64,000 nucleotides of DNA, taken from the NCBI GenBank assembly GCA_016169945.1, contig JADLSH010000369.1:4960001-5024000 (forward strand). The letters run 5' to 3'. The stretch comes from Trachythela sp. YZ-2020. Its lineage: Eukaryota > Cnidaria > Anthozoa > Malacalcyonacea > Clavulariidae. Shown piece after piece: positions 10,801 through 22,800 of this stretch. The notes beneath the pieces were generated by a model that ran no database searches, was not told the origin of the DNA, and saw only the letters and a program-made list of their open reading frames with translations. Made by a program: the position numbers and the translations under genes. Positions within the stretch are counted from its first letter, which is position 1. Every line of letters begins with the position of its first letter.

Positions 10801-13800
10801 CAGCGGACCTCCAGCCTCAAAAAATATTATATGATTGTTTCTCAATATCTGACATTTTGGAGGAAATTTTTGTTAGGGTGTGAGAGGTGATCCAGGAAAA
10901 TCTGCTGAGTTTGGAAAAAGGGGATATAAGGTTTGAGAAAATGTTTTATTTATGTCAAAAAAGGCCGTTATTAATTATTCGCCCATATATCAGAGGAGAC
11001 AGCTCTGGACAGAGGAAAGTGGCGATCGGCTGTCCGCGTGGCTTCGAAAATCTATGAAGCAAACGGAACCAGTGCAGCTGAGGAGCGCAGGCAGACCAGG
11101 AAGAACAGAGCCAACAACACACCATCTGTGGCCACCATTCTCTGCCCGAACTGCCTGAGACAGATTTCTACTATATATATATAGCGCAACTCTGCATCCC
11201 AAGTTTCAATTACTAAATTCTAATTTCGTTATTTAGGGTTATAGAGGAAAAACTGGTCCACCAGGAATCCATGGAGAACGTGGACCTTCTGTAAGTATAG
11301 TAGTTGTCTTGTGTATACCCGTATAGCGTATACAGAAACATTGTTATGAGCGCCATTACTTAACGTACATTTATTAATTTGAAGGGAACTACTGGATCAC
11401 CGGGCAAACGAGGAAAACCTGGACGTAAGGTGATGCAGCTAAATGACATTGTATCATTCAATTCGCTGTTCTTATTCGTGTATTCAATTCATTTTATGGC
11501 GTTGGAAAAAAGTAACAATTACGCTTTCTCCCACGTCAAGACAACGAAAAATATATAACGAATAATAATAAGTTAGAGTGTTTGCAATTTTGTTTGCAAG
11601 TTAATACCTACTACTTCATTTGTATAAATCCTTTTCTTACCCAAACTTATCTTGGAGAGTAAACGAGATGCATGCAAATGCCTTGTCATCCCTATAATAT
11701 TTCACGAAAGCCATGGTTGACAGTTTTATGGTTGACAGTTTTATTAATGGCTGTCCACATTAGCCGGTCTGGCTCATCTTGCCGGTCTGGCTCATCTTGC
11801 CGGGCCTGTTTGTCATTCAAACACGAACTTTATGAGTGCAAACAGCCTTAGGCCGTTTTTAGACGGTATCAATATTTACATTGGTCGATAATGTTGGTCA
11901 ATATTTACTACTATTTCACTTATTGCAACTGTATGTATGTGTTTTAGGGAGCTGGGGGTATTCCAGGATCTGTGGGAAAACATGGACCACAAGGAACAAT
12001 TGGTAACCGAGGGAAGAAAGGGGCTGAAGGAAATGATGGGCAAAAAGTAAGTTTGTATATATTTCAGAAATTTACAGTCACCGATTAAAATGGTCTGTGT
12101 ATATTTCTTTTATCTGAAGTTTTATTAATGTTGAAAATTAATATTAAGTTACTGCCCGGTCCATGTACTCGTAATTGAAAAGTTGTCTCGCTTAGCGGGC
12201 TAGCCCGGTCCATTAAACTGCGAATATGGACTCGATAATAAATAAGGTTTGAAAATCACTATCCGGTCTTTGTACAATCGGCCCCGGAAGCTTTCTGTTC
12301 AACCAGCTCAAATATATACACGTGAAATTTGCTCGCTTGAGTTCGATTTCATGTTCGTTGGAAGTATAGTGCTCAGCCCTGGTGCTTTGTTTCGGCGGGC
12401 CATAAAATTCGTCTCGGTAAAGCGAGCTAGCTCGAGTGAACACTAGTTCGCTTCTATATTAACATCCCCTATAAGTTTAGTTTACATATGATGTAATTAT
12501 GTAGGGTCCTATTGGAGATCCAGGGACAAGCGGCGTGATTGGTAGGCGGGGTACCAAGGGATATTCAGGACAGACTGGACCTCCTGGACCACGTGGTTTT
12601 CAAGGAGAAACCGGTTCACCAGGTTTAGCAGGTTTTGATCAGCCACCAGCTGCTGATGGAAAGAAAGGAAGTATTGGAAAACCTGGACCTAAAGGATCTG
12701 TGGTATGCATCATGTATTTTGGGGATTATACTGTCATTTACATCTAAGGATGAATTGTTGCAGATAAAGCATTACCTGTTTCAATGAAATTTCAATGTTT
12801 GTAACGAGTATTTAGTACAATCATCGTGAGACGTGATTGGCTGATCAGATTTAGCGATCATAGACGATACTTTTATCTGCCACTGCATGTTCATCCTTAG
12901 ATGCAAACGAAACTATTTGCTGGTTTATATGTCTTTGTGGGTCTCTCTACCTGTCTGTTCTTGTCTTTTGGTCGTGTAGCTGGCTTCTGTATTATATTTC
13001 TATTTTTGTCTTCGACTTTGTCCTTATGTTTTCAGCTCACGTAACTTGCTCATTATTTATTCTATTTTCCACAGGGTGACCCAGGTCCTACTGGTCCAAC
13101 AGGCCCTGCTAGTACAACTGCCTTACAGGTAAATCAGGTTTTTGCTCAGGTTACTGCATGAAGGTTTCCCCCTATTTCTCGCCCTTAGTGTCCCATATTT
13201 GATTAACAAAAATATTATTTAATTTATAATTTTTTACCTTAAACGTTTTCTCCCCTTGCCAAAATTAGTATAAATGTTTAAAGATTTATTTAAATGTTAG
13301 GGATTCAAAGGTTCTGTGGGATCACCAGGATTAAAAGGCAAACGGGTAAGATTTAGTCCTCAATTGTTTGTTTTGTTTTCTAGACCAGTAATTTGTCGTG
13401 CTGGTAACAAAGTTTTACCAATTAATCTTTGTTCTAACATATTCTTAATGTTTTAGGGTGAAGATGGAAAAGCTGGTCTTAAAGGTCCTATGGGCAGTAA
13501 AGGAGCGATGGTATTATTTATGAGAGTTTTTGTTTGAAACTCGAATCTATATGTTGAATGTTGAATAGGAAGTAAAACAATGGTGGTATTATATTTTGGT
13601 TAAATATGGAGTTAGTAGATTTTCACATACGATTGTTTTATTTCTCTTTCAGGGAGATGTTGGAGTACCGGGTGTTTACGGCGTCAAAGGTGCGCAAGGG
13701 AAGATGGTAATTACCATTATAATAGCTTTATAGATCTTTATTTGACAGCAACCATTTAAATACGCGTAAATTTTGTTTCACAGTATTTCGGTTCTTTTGG

Positions 13801-16800
13801 TAGGGAATTCTAAAGTGAAGCCGTTCTCTAATAGAACGATCTTTTGCCTGTCACTGTCTTGCATAAAGGAAATTAATATTCATCATGTCAAAATTCTTAC
13901 TGTGCGAGATGAAATATCGCCACGTCTTTTCAGATGACTACCCAGGTGCATTTATCGTCATGTACTTAAATGCCATGACAGCTTCACGGAAATATAGATG
14001 CTTTGTAACTGGAAGCCACTTTATTTATTTTAGGAATGGTGTTACTTAATCTTATTTCCACACAGTATTCTTTAGTGTCCTTTACATTTAAAATTGTCTA
14101 TTTTTACCTCTAGGGAATCCATGGTGATCCCGGTTTAGCAGGTCTTGAAGGCGGCGTAGGAGAAAGGGTAACGGATAAATAATTAATCATTCATCTATTT
14201 TTCATTAATCTTCTTGTAAATTTTAGTTTTGTTTAGTAACATCGTTAGCTTTATTGAGCTATAGTGCCCCCATTCTCCTTAGGGAATTCAAGGTTCTCGA
14301 GGATTTGTAGGAATTGACGGCGAATCAGGTGAAAAGGTGAGCGTTTTTATCCAATTGTAAACCGTTGAGCATATTTTTCTAGAATTTTGGGTGTTTGTGT
14401 CCCAGACGTGTCTTTCACGTCTAACCATGGTTCCATTGCTGCAACGTCGCCTCGGTCGCATGTGAATAGAGTACTTGCAGTTTACCTAACAACGCTGGTT
14501 TTCCTGATATAATAACAGTGGACCAATGATGGGTTGCCCTTACTGGGCCAAAAGGCGAAGCAATTTAGATAAAATTGATATAAATAAAGTTAGTATATTT
14601 ATAGCCTCTGACACACAGGATCTTTCAGATAAAAAATACTTCAAATGAAGTTACCGGTTTCACTTTATATCGAAGCCATGTTTTTCTATCAACAGGGAAA
14701 GATTGGAAATCGCGGAGCTCTTGGCATAAATGGTAAAAAAGGTTCTAAGGTAACTTTTTGCATTCGCAAGACTACTCGATATTTTTATAAATCAATTCAC
14801 TTATTCACATACGTTAGATGAAAGGTCGTGACAATACTTACCACAGATTGTAAGCGGGCTTTCTTAATAATGGTCGTTTTGCATGAGTAAATTACGACTC
14901 CGCTGTTCTCTAAAACAATTAAACTTTTGGTTATTAAATATTGTTGTAAATGAGTAAGCCATTCTTAATCTCCACTAATAGGGAAGATATGGTAAAGTTG
15001 GTCCTCCTGGGAAATCAGGAAGACGGGTGAGTAAAAAGCATGGTGATTTTGGAAACTTCAAATGAATGTGTCCAAGTATAGCCATACTTAGAAAGTAGAA
15101 AAGCCTTACCGTGGTAGGTGCATTTTAAACCGACGACGTTCTTTCAATATAGGGTGCGAAAGGTCGACATGGTCGTCCTGGTAGCGATGGCAAACCTGGA
15201 AAGGTGGTAAGTAACCAAAACATGAAATTTACAAGCATTAAATGTGAATTATTCCAAACCGAAACTGCTGAATGAAATGCATTCCTTAAACCATGCATAG
15301 GCGAGTAGCAATGAAGTATATGACTTATACAGTAACAGTAGTGAAGAAAAATATATATTCATATTTATTGTTCCATATTTAGGGACCGCCAGGAGATAAC
15401 GGCGTTCCGGGATCACTTGGTGTGAAGGTGAGTCTTGTTTATTGATTGTCTACAGTATTTGTTTGTTTGTTTGTTTGAATTTTTGTCTGTCAGCAGGATA
15501 ACTAAAAAAAACTATCAAACAGTTAAATATGAAAATTTGTTTCGATAAATTTCGGTTGAATTTGGATGAAAATTTGACGAGAAATGGATGAAAATTTGGA
15601 AAAAGTTTGTCTTGCTTTTCCGGGCTGAAAGCCTGAAACGAACGGAATGAGCAATTAATGCATGTTTAATGTATGCATGAATGCTTGACTTCAGTGGCGA
15701 CGTGGCAAGGTGGGAGGGGGCAGGGGGGGCCATGGCCCCCCCTATCGTTGAGACCCGTCGGAAAATTGTTATGTTGTCGGAATCTTCGTGGTCAAGCATA
15801 CCTGCATATACGAGCGGGAATTTTACTTCTCTTCGTTGTTTGACAATGCGAAACATGTTTGAAAAAAAAAATATATAGATGAAATATCGGAAATCGGACT
15901 CAGTGAAATGTGCATTACATGTATTCATCTTAAAGCCGGTTTTCCACTTCACCTTTTCGCACTTCGCGATTTTTTCTAAGAATCAAACTTATGAACATTT
16001 TCGTATGACTTCATATATTATTTATGTCGGAAAAAATTGTGTTTGTCGGGAAAATGCTGCCCTTGGCCCCCCTAAAACATGGGACCACGACGCCCCTGCT
16101 TGACTTTCACTGGCTGAGTGCTTAATTTTACAATACAACTTGTAAGCAAATTTACAAGTAATTCCCAGTTTGTCAGAGCTTGATATGTAAACTTGCAATT
16201 TATTTCAATATCTATTTTATGATCTCAGGGTATGAAGGGATATGCTGGAGTTAAAGGACAAATGGGTCCTAAGGGAGCACCGGTAAGATCCATATAGACA
16301 GTTTTAATAAATCACCATGTTAGAGACCTCAGTGTTTCTCCTGCATCTGTTTCGTTCTTTATAGGGACCGCATGGTTTGGCGGGACCACAGGGTTCTCTT
16401 GGCGGTCAAGGTGAAAAGGTAAGAAAAATGAGGAAGACCTCTAAATACAGCTGAAATTAACATTTGAGAAAAAGTACTTTAAATACTCATAAAACAATAT
16501 TAGCAATATTATCAGTAAAAATAAAAATTAAAGTTAAATCATAAATAATTTGAATTTCAGGGTATGGATGGCAACGCGGGTGATACAGGATTACCTGGTT
16601 TTCTCGGCGTACCGGTAAGAAGGAATTTTTATGTGATGTAGTTATTACCGTAATAAGTGTCTGATCTATATTTTACACAATGCCTGAACTGTATTTACTA
16701 CAGCCAAGTCAATAACAACGTAGCTTCCACAGTATTTCTCTTGATTATTTGTTGAACGGTTATTTATTAATCACCACGTGAATACAGGGTGAACAAGGTG

Positions 16801-19800
16801 AACGAGGATTAAATGGGGAGGATGGATTACCAGGACCACAGGCAAGTTACAGTTCTTGGTATTCAATGCATAGGTGTAAAATGATTGTATGCTATGAAGC
16901 TTATTCCTTCCCGGCAACCAGGCTTAATATCAGACATGTTTCGCTCACTACTCTGGTTTAAGTAAATGAATGCAAAGTCTGGTGGAATTGCATTCACGAC
17001 CTCGACACTCCGGTCTGGTTTTTCGTCGCAACGCAGCTCTCTCTTTATATATTCGAGGGATGACGTTATCGGCCAACATGGTGGAAACAGTCTCTGGGAG
17101 ATAGCTACCATCATCTCTATTCAAAGTAGGATGATTCATGTTTATATGTCACGACTCTAGGCAATGTCTCTGGCCATGCTATTCAGCAACACTCTAGACC
17201 TGCTCGCCAGTTATTAGATATTAGAGATAATGTATCTCAGGGCCTTTGAGATCCGTGAGCCTGTGTGTCACATACAAATTTTCAACAATGATTGGGAGCG
17301 AAATTGAGAAAAACCCAAGATGTCATTATATAATGCCTTCCCGAAATTCTGTGTTTTATACTTCACTCCTCGAGTGTTGTGAATAATAATCTTTGTTATA
17401 TTGTAGGTTATAATTTTTATCTAAAACATAATTCTGTGATGGAATCTTGTCCGAATTTATACCTTGATGTCTTTTGTCTTATGCTCTGTAAATATTTTTG
17501 AATATACGTAGGGTCCTCCAGGAGAACCAGGAAACAAAGGAATGAAGGGAGCATTGGGCGATAAGGTATGTAAACAACATAATAAACTGCTCGTATTTCA
17601 TACAACAATATTAGATGTGTTAATTTTTTGGTTAGTTTGTAATATCATGGATATATGCTTCCTTTATCAATATCGTATCCGATTGTAATGACTGTGCGAT
17701 TATAATGACCTGCGGAAAAAAGGGAGAAGTACCCGCAAATTATGTGAAGGAGTATTTAATATTTGTCCACTATTCTGTAGGGACCTTTAGGTGAAAAAGG
17801 CGTAGATGGAGAAGTCGGCGAAGAAGTAAGAAAAAACTTTATCTTTCTTTTAGATCTCTCAAAAATAATTCCATACCGGTGTATGATTCAACGTGTTTTA
17901 TGAATGGAAATTTCGGGCGAAAAACCAGGGATGAATCCAGCTTGATCTGGTGGGGGGGGGGTGCTCAGCGGTGTTGGTCATGAAGCAAGGTGCGACTTTC
18001 GACCGAGAGAGGATGCATGCATCGTCACTGAGGACCCCGGGCCGGGTCAAGGGGCTGAGCTTATCAGAAATTTTTTGAAAAGTATGGTCGCTTAGATAGT
18101 CAGAAAGGCCCAATATTCTATTTTTTGTTTGATAATTGCCCTGCCAAATTCAAAATTTGGATTTTATATATGGAAATTGGCACCCCTCCTGCACCCCCCT
18201 TGGCCAAGGCTGGAGGGTGTGTCCCAAGAAAAACCTTTAACTTCGTCCTGTTGAGCGAGATGTCTAAGCTTTGGATTGATGAAGTAATATTTTTCATTGA
18301 AAACTTAATTACAATTACTTCTAGTTCTATATACTTCTTAACTCTCTAAGCGTGAAGCTTGCCCTATTGCAGTATATGCACCGTATTGTGAAATGAAAAT
18401 TTCCAAATTACAAAAATCTGTAATGTTTTCATAGGGAAAGCGTGGAGACACGGGACGTGAAGGGGACATCGGAGAGCCTGTGAGTGTTTCCAACATTTTT
18501 CTTTGCAATAAGTGTTCTTTGCGAATGTGTACAAAACTGACAACATGAGATAATGAACAATTGACTGGTACACTATCTTGTCCTTCCTACTTCAATTTAC
18601 TTAATATATCGTTTTTCACTGAAAACATGTTAGGGTTTAACTGGAACGTTGGGAGGAACTGGCGATCGTGGGCAACGTGGTCTTACTGTAAGTTAAATTG
18701 TTATTAGTTTAGTAATTTTAATAATTAAATATTTAACGTCGTTTACACAAAGTGTGGTTGCCCAATTCACCCGAGCCAGAGGCTGATGATACACGTGCTC
18801 GACAACTAAGAGTTGTCGTGAGGACCAACCACAACAAGAGTTGTCGTGAGGACCAACCACAACAAGAGTTGTCGTGAGGACCAACCACAACAAGAGTTGT
18901 CGTGAGGACCAACCACAACAAGAGTTGTCTGGAGGACCAACCACAACAAGAGTTGTCGTGAGGACCAACCACAACAAGAGTTGTCGGCAGGACCAACCAC
19001 AACAAGACTTGTCGTGAAGACCAACCACAACAAGAGTTGTCGTGAGGACCAACCACAACAAGAGTTGTCGGGAGGACCAACCACAACAAGAGTTGTCGTG
19101 AAGACCAACCACAACAAGAGTTGTCGTGAAGACCAACCACAACAAGAGTTGTCGTGAGGACCAACCACAACAAGAGTTGTCGTGAGGACCAACCACAACA
19201 AGAGTTGTCGTGAAGACCAACCACAACAAGAGTTGTCGTGAAGACCAACCACAACAAGAGTTGTCGTGAGGACCAACCACAACAAGAGTTGTCGTGAGGA
19301 CCAACCACAACAAGAGTTGTCGTGAGGACCAACCACAACAAGAGTTGTTGTGAGGACCAACCACAACAAGAGTTGTCGTGAGGACCAACCACAACAAGAG
19401 TTGTCGTGAGGACCAACCACAACAAGAGTTGTCGTGAGGACCAACCACAACAAGAGTTGTCGTGAGGACCAACCACAACAAGAGTTGTCGTGAGGACCAA
19501 CCACAACAAGAGTTGTCGTGAGGACCAACCACAACAAGAGTTGTCGTGAGGACCAACCACAACAAGAGTTTTCGTGAGGACCAACCACAACAAGAGTTGT
19601 CGTGAGGACCAACCACAACAAGAGTTGTCGTGAGGACCAACCACAACAAGAGTTGTCGTGAGGACCAACCACAACAAGAGTTTTCGTGAGGACCAACCAC
19701 AACAAGAGTTGTCGTGAGGACCAACCACAACAAGAGTTTTCGTGAGGACCAACCACAACAAGAGTTGTCGTGAGGACCAACCACAACAAGAGTTGTCGTG

Positions 19801-22800
19801 AGGACCAACCACAACAAGAGTTTTCGTGAGGACCAACCACAACAAGAGTTGTCGTGAGGACCAACCACAACAAGAGTTGTCGTGAGGACCAACCACAACA
19901 AGAGTTTTCGTGAGGACCAACCACAACAAGAGTTGTCGTGAGGACCAACCACAACAAGAGTTGTCGTGAGGACCAACCACAACAAGAGTTGTCGTGAGGA
20001 CCAACCACAACAAGAGTTGTCGTGAGGACCAACCACAACAAGAGTTTTCGTGAGGACCAACCACAACAAGAGTTGTCGTGAGGACCAACCACAACAAGAG
20101 TTGTCGTGAGGACCAACCACAACAAGAGTTTTCGTGAGGACCAACCACAACAAGAGTTGTCGTGAGGACCAACCACAACAAGAGTTGTCGTGAGGACCAA
20201 CCACAACAAGATGTTTCGTGAGGACCAACCACAACAAGAGTTGTCGTGAGGACCAACCACAACAAGAGTTGTCGTGAGGACCAACCACAACAAGAGTTGT
20301 CGTGAGGACCAACCACAACAAGAGTTGTCATGAGGACCAACCACAACAAGAGTTGTCGTGAGGACCAACCACAACAAGAGTTTTCGTGAGGACCAACCAC
20401 AACAAGAGTTGTCGTGAGGACCAACCACAACAAGAGTTTCGTGAGGACCAACCACAACAAGAGTTGTCGTGAGGACCAACCACAACAAGAGTTGTCGTGA
20501 GGACCAACCACAACAAGAGTTGTCGTGAGGACCAACCACAACAAGAGTTGTCGTGAGGACCAACCACAACAAGAGTTGTCGTGAGGACCAACCACAACAA
20601 GAGTTGTCGTGAGGACCAACCACAACAAGAGTTGTCGTGAGGACCAACCACAACAAGAGTTGTCGTGAGGACCAACCACAACAAGAGTTGTCGTGAGGAC
20701 CAACCACAACAAGAGTTGTCGTGAGGACCAACCACAACAAGAGTTTTCGTGAGGACCAACCACAACAAGAGTTGTCGAGGACCAACCACAACAAGAGTTG
20801 TCGTGAGGACCAACCACAACAAGAGTTGTCGTGAGGACCAACCACAACAAGAGTTGTCGTGAGGACCAACCACAACAAGAGTTGTCGTGAGGACCAACCA
20901 CAACAAGAGTTGTCGTGAGGACCAACCACAACAAGAGTTGTCGTGAGGACCAACCACAACAAGAGTTGTCGAGGACCAACCACAACAAGAGTTGTCGTGA
21001 GGACCAACCACAACAAGAGTTGTCGTGAGGACCAACCACAACAAGAGTTGTCGAGAGCACCAACCACAACAAGAGTTGTCGTGTGGACCAACCACAACAA
21101 GAGTTGTCGTGAGGACCAACCACAACAAGAGTTGTCGTGAGGACCAACCACAACAAGAGTTGTCGTGAGGACCAACCACAACAAGAGTTGTCGTGAGGAC
21201 CAACCACAACAAGAGTTGTCGTGAGGACCAACCACAACAAGAGTTGTCGTGAGGACCAACCGCAACAAGAGTTGTTGAGGACCAACCACAACAAGAGTTG
21301 TCGTGAGGACCAACCACAACAAGAGTTGTCGTGAGGACCAACCACAACAAGAGTTGTCGTGAGGACCAACCACAACAAGAGTTGTCGTGAGGACCAACCA
21401 CAACAAGAGTTGTCGTGAGGACCAACCACAACAAGAGTTGTCGTGAGGACCAACCACAACAAGAGTTGTCGTGAGGACCAACCACAACAAGAGTTGTCGG
21501 GAGAACCAACCACAACAAGAGTTGTCGTGGACCAACCACAACAAGAGTTGTCGTGAGGACCAACCACAACAAGAGTTGTCGTGAGGACCAACCACAACAA
21601 GAGTTGTCGTGAGGACCAACCACAACAAGAGTTGTCGTGAGGACCAACCACAACAAGAGTTGTCGTGAGGACCAACCACAACAAGAGTTGTCGTGAGGAC
21701 CAACCACAACAAGAGTTGTCGTGAGGACCAACCACAACAAGAGTTGTCGTGAGGACCAACCACAACAAGAGTTGTCGTGAGGACCAACCACAACAAGAGT
21801 TGTCGTGAGGACCAACCACAACAAGAGTTGTCGTGAGGACCAACCACAACAAGAGTTGTCGTGAGGACCAACCACAACAAGAGTTGTCGTGAGGACCAAC
21901 CACAACAAGAGTTGTCGTGAGGACCAACCACAACAAGAGTTGTCGTGAGGACCAACCACAACAAGAGTTGTCGTGAGGACCAACCACAACAAGAGTTGTC
22001 GTGAGGACCAACCACAACAAGAGTTGTCGTGAGGACCAACCACAACAAGAGTTGTCGTGAGGACCAACCACAACAAGAGTTGTCGTGAGGACCAACCACA
22101 ACAAGAGTTGTCGTGAGGACCAACCACAACAAGAGTTGTCGTGAGGACCAACCACAACAAGAGTTGTCGTGAGGACCAACCACAACAAGAGTTGTCGTGA
22201 GGACCAACCACAACAAGAGTTGTCGTGAGGACCAACCACAACAAGAGTTGTCGTGAAGACCAACCACAACAAGAGTTGTCGTGAGGACCAACCACAACAA
22301 GAGTTGTCGTGAGGACCAACCACAACAAGAGTTGTCGTGAGGACCAACCACAACAAGAGTTGTCGTGAGGACCAACCACAACAAGAGTTGTCGTGAGGAC
22401 CAACCACAACAAGAGTTGTCGTGAGGACCAACCACAACAAGAGTTGTCGTGAGGACCAACCACAACAAGAGTTGTCGTGAGGACCAACCACAACAAGAGT
22501 TGTCGTGAGGACCAACCACAACAAGAGTTGTCGTGAGGACCAACCACAACAAGAGTTGTCGTGAGGACCAACCACAACAAGAGTTGTCGTGAGGACCAAC
22601 CACAACAAGAGTTGTCGTGAGGACCAACCACAACAAGAGTTGTCGTGAGGACCAACCACAACAAGAGTTGTCGTGAGGACCAACCACAACAAGAGTTGTC
22701 GTGAGGACCAACCACAACAAGAGTTGTCGTGAGGACCAACCACAACAAGAGTTGTCGTGAGGACCAACCACAACAAGAGTTTTCGTGAGGACCAACCACA

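Noticed and set aside
10952..11158. 68-codon + strand reading frame in the collagen intron after exon 10
   Set aside because: Low-complexity basic sequence, no splice-site support and no homology recognised.
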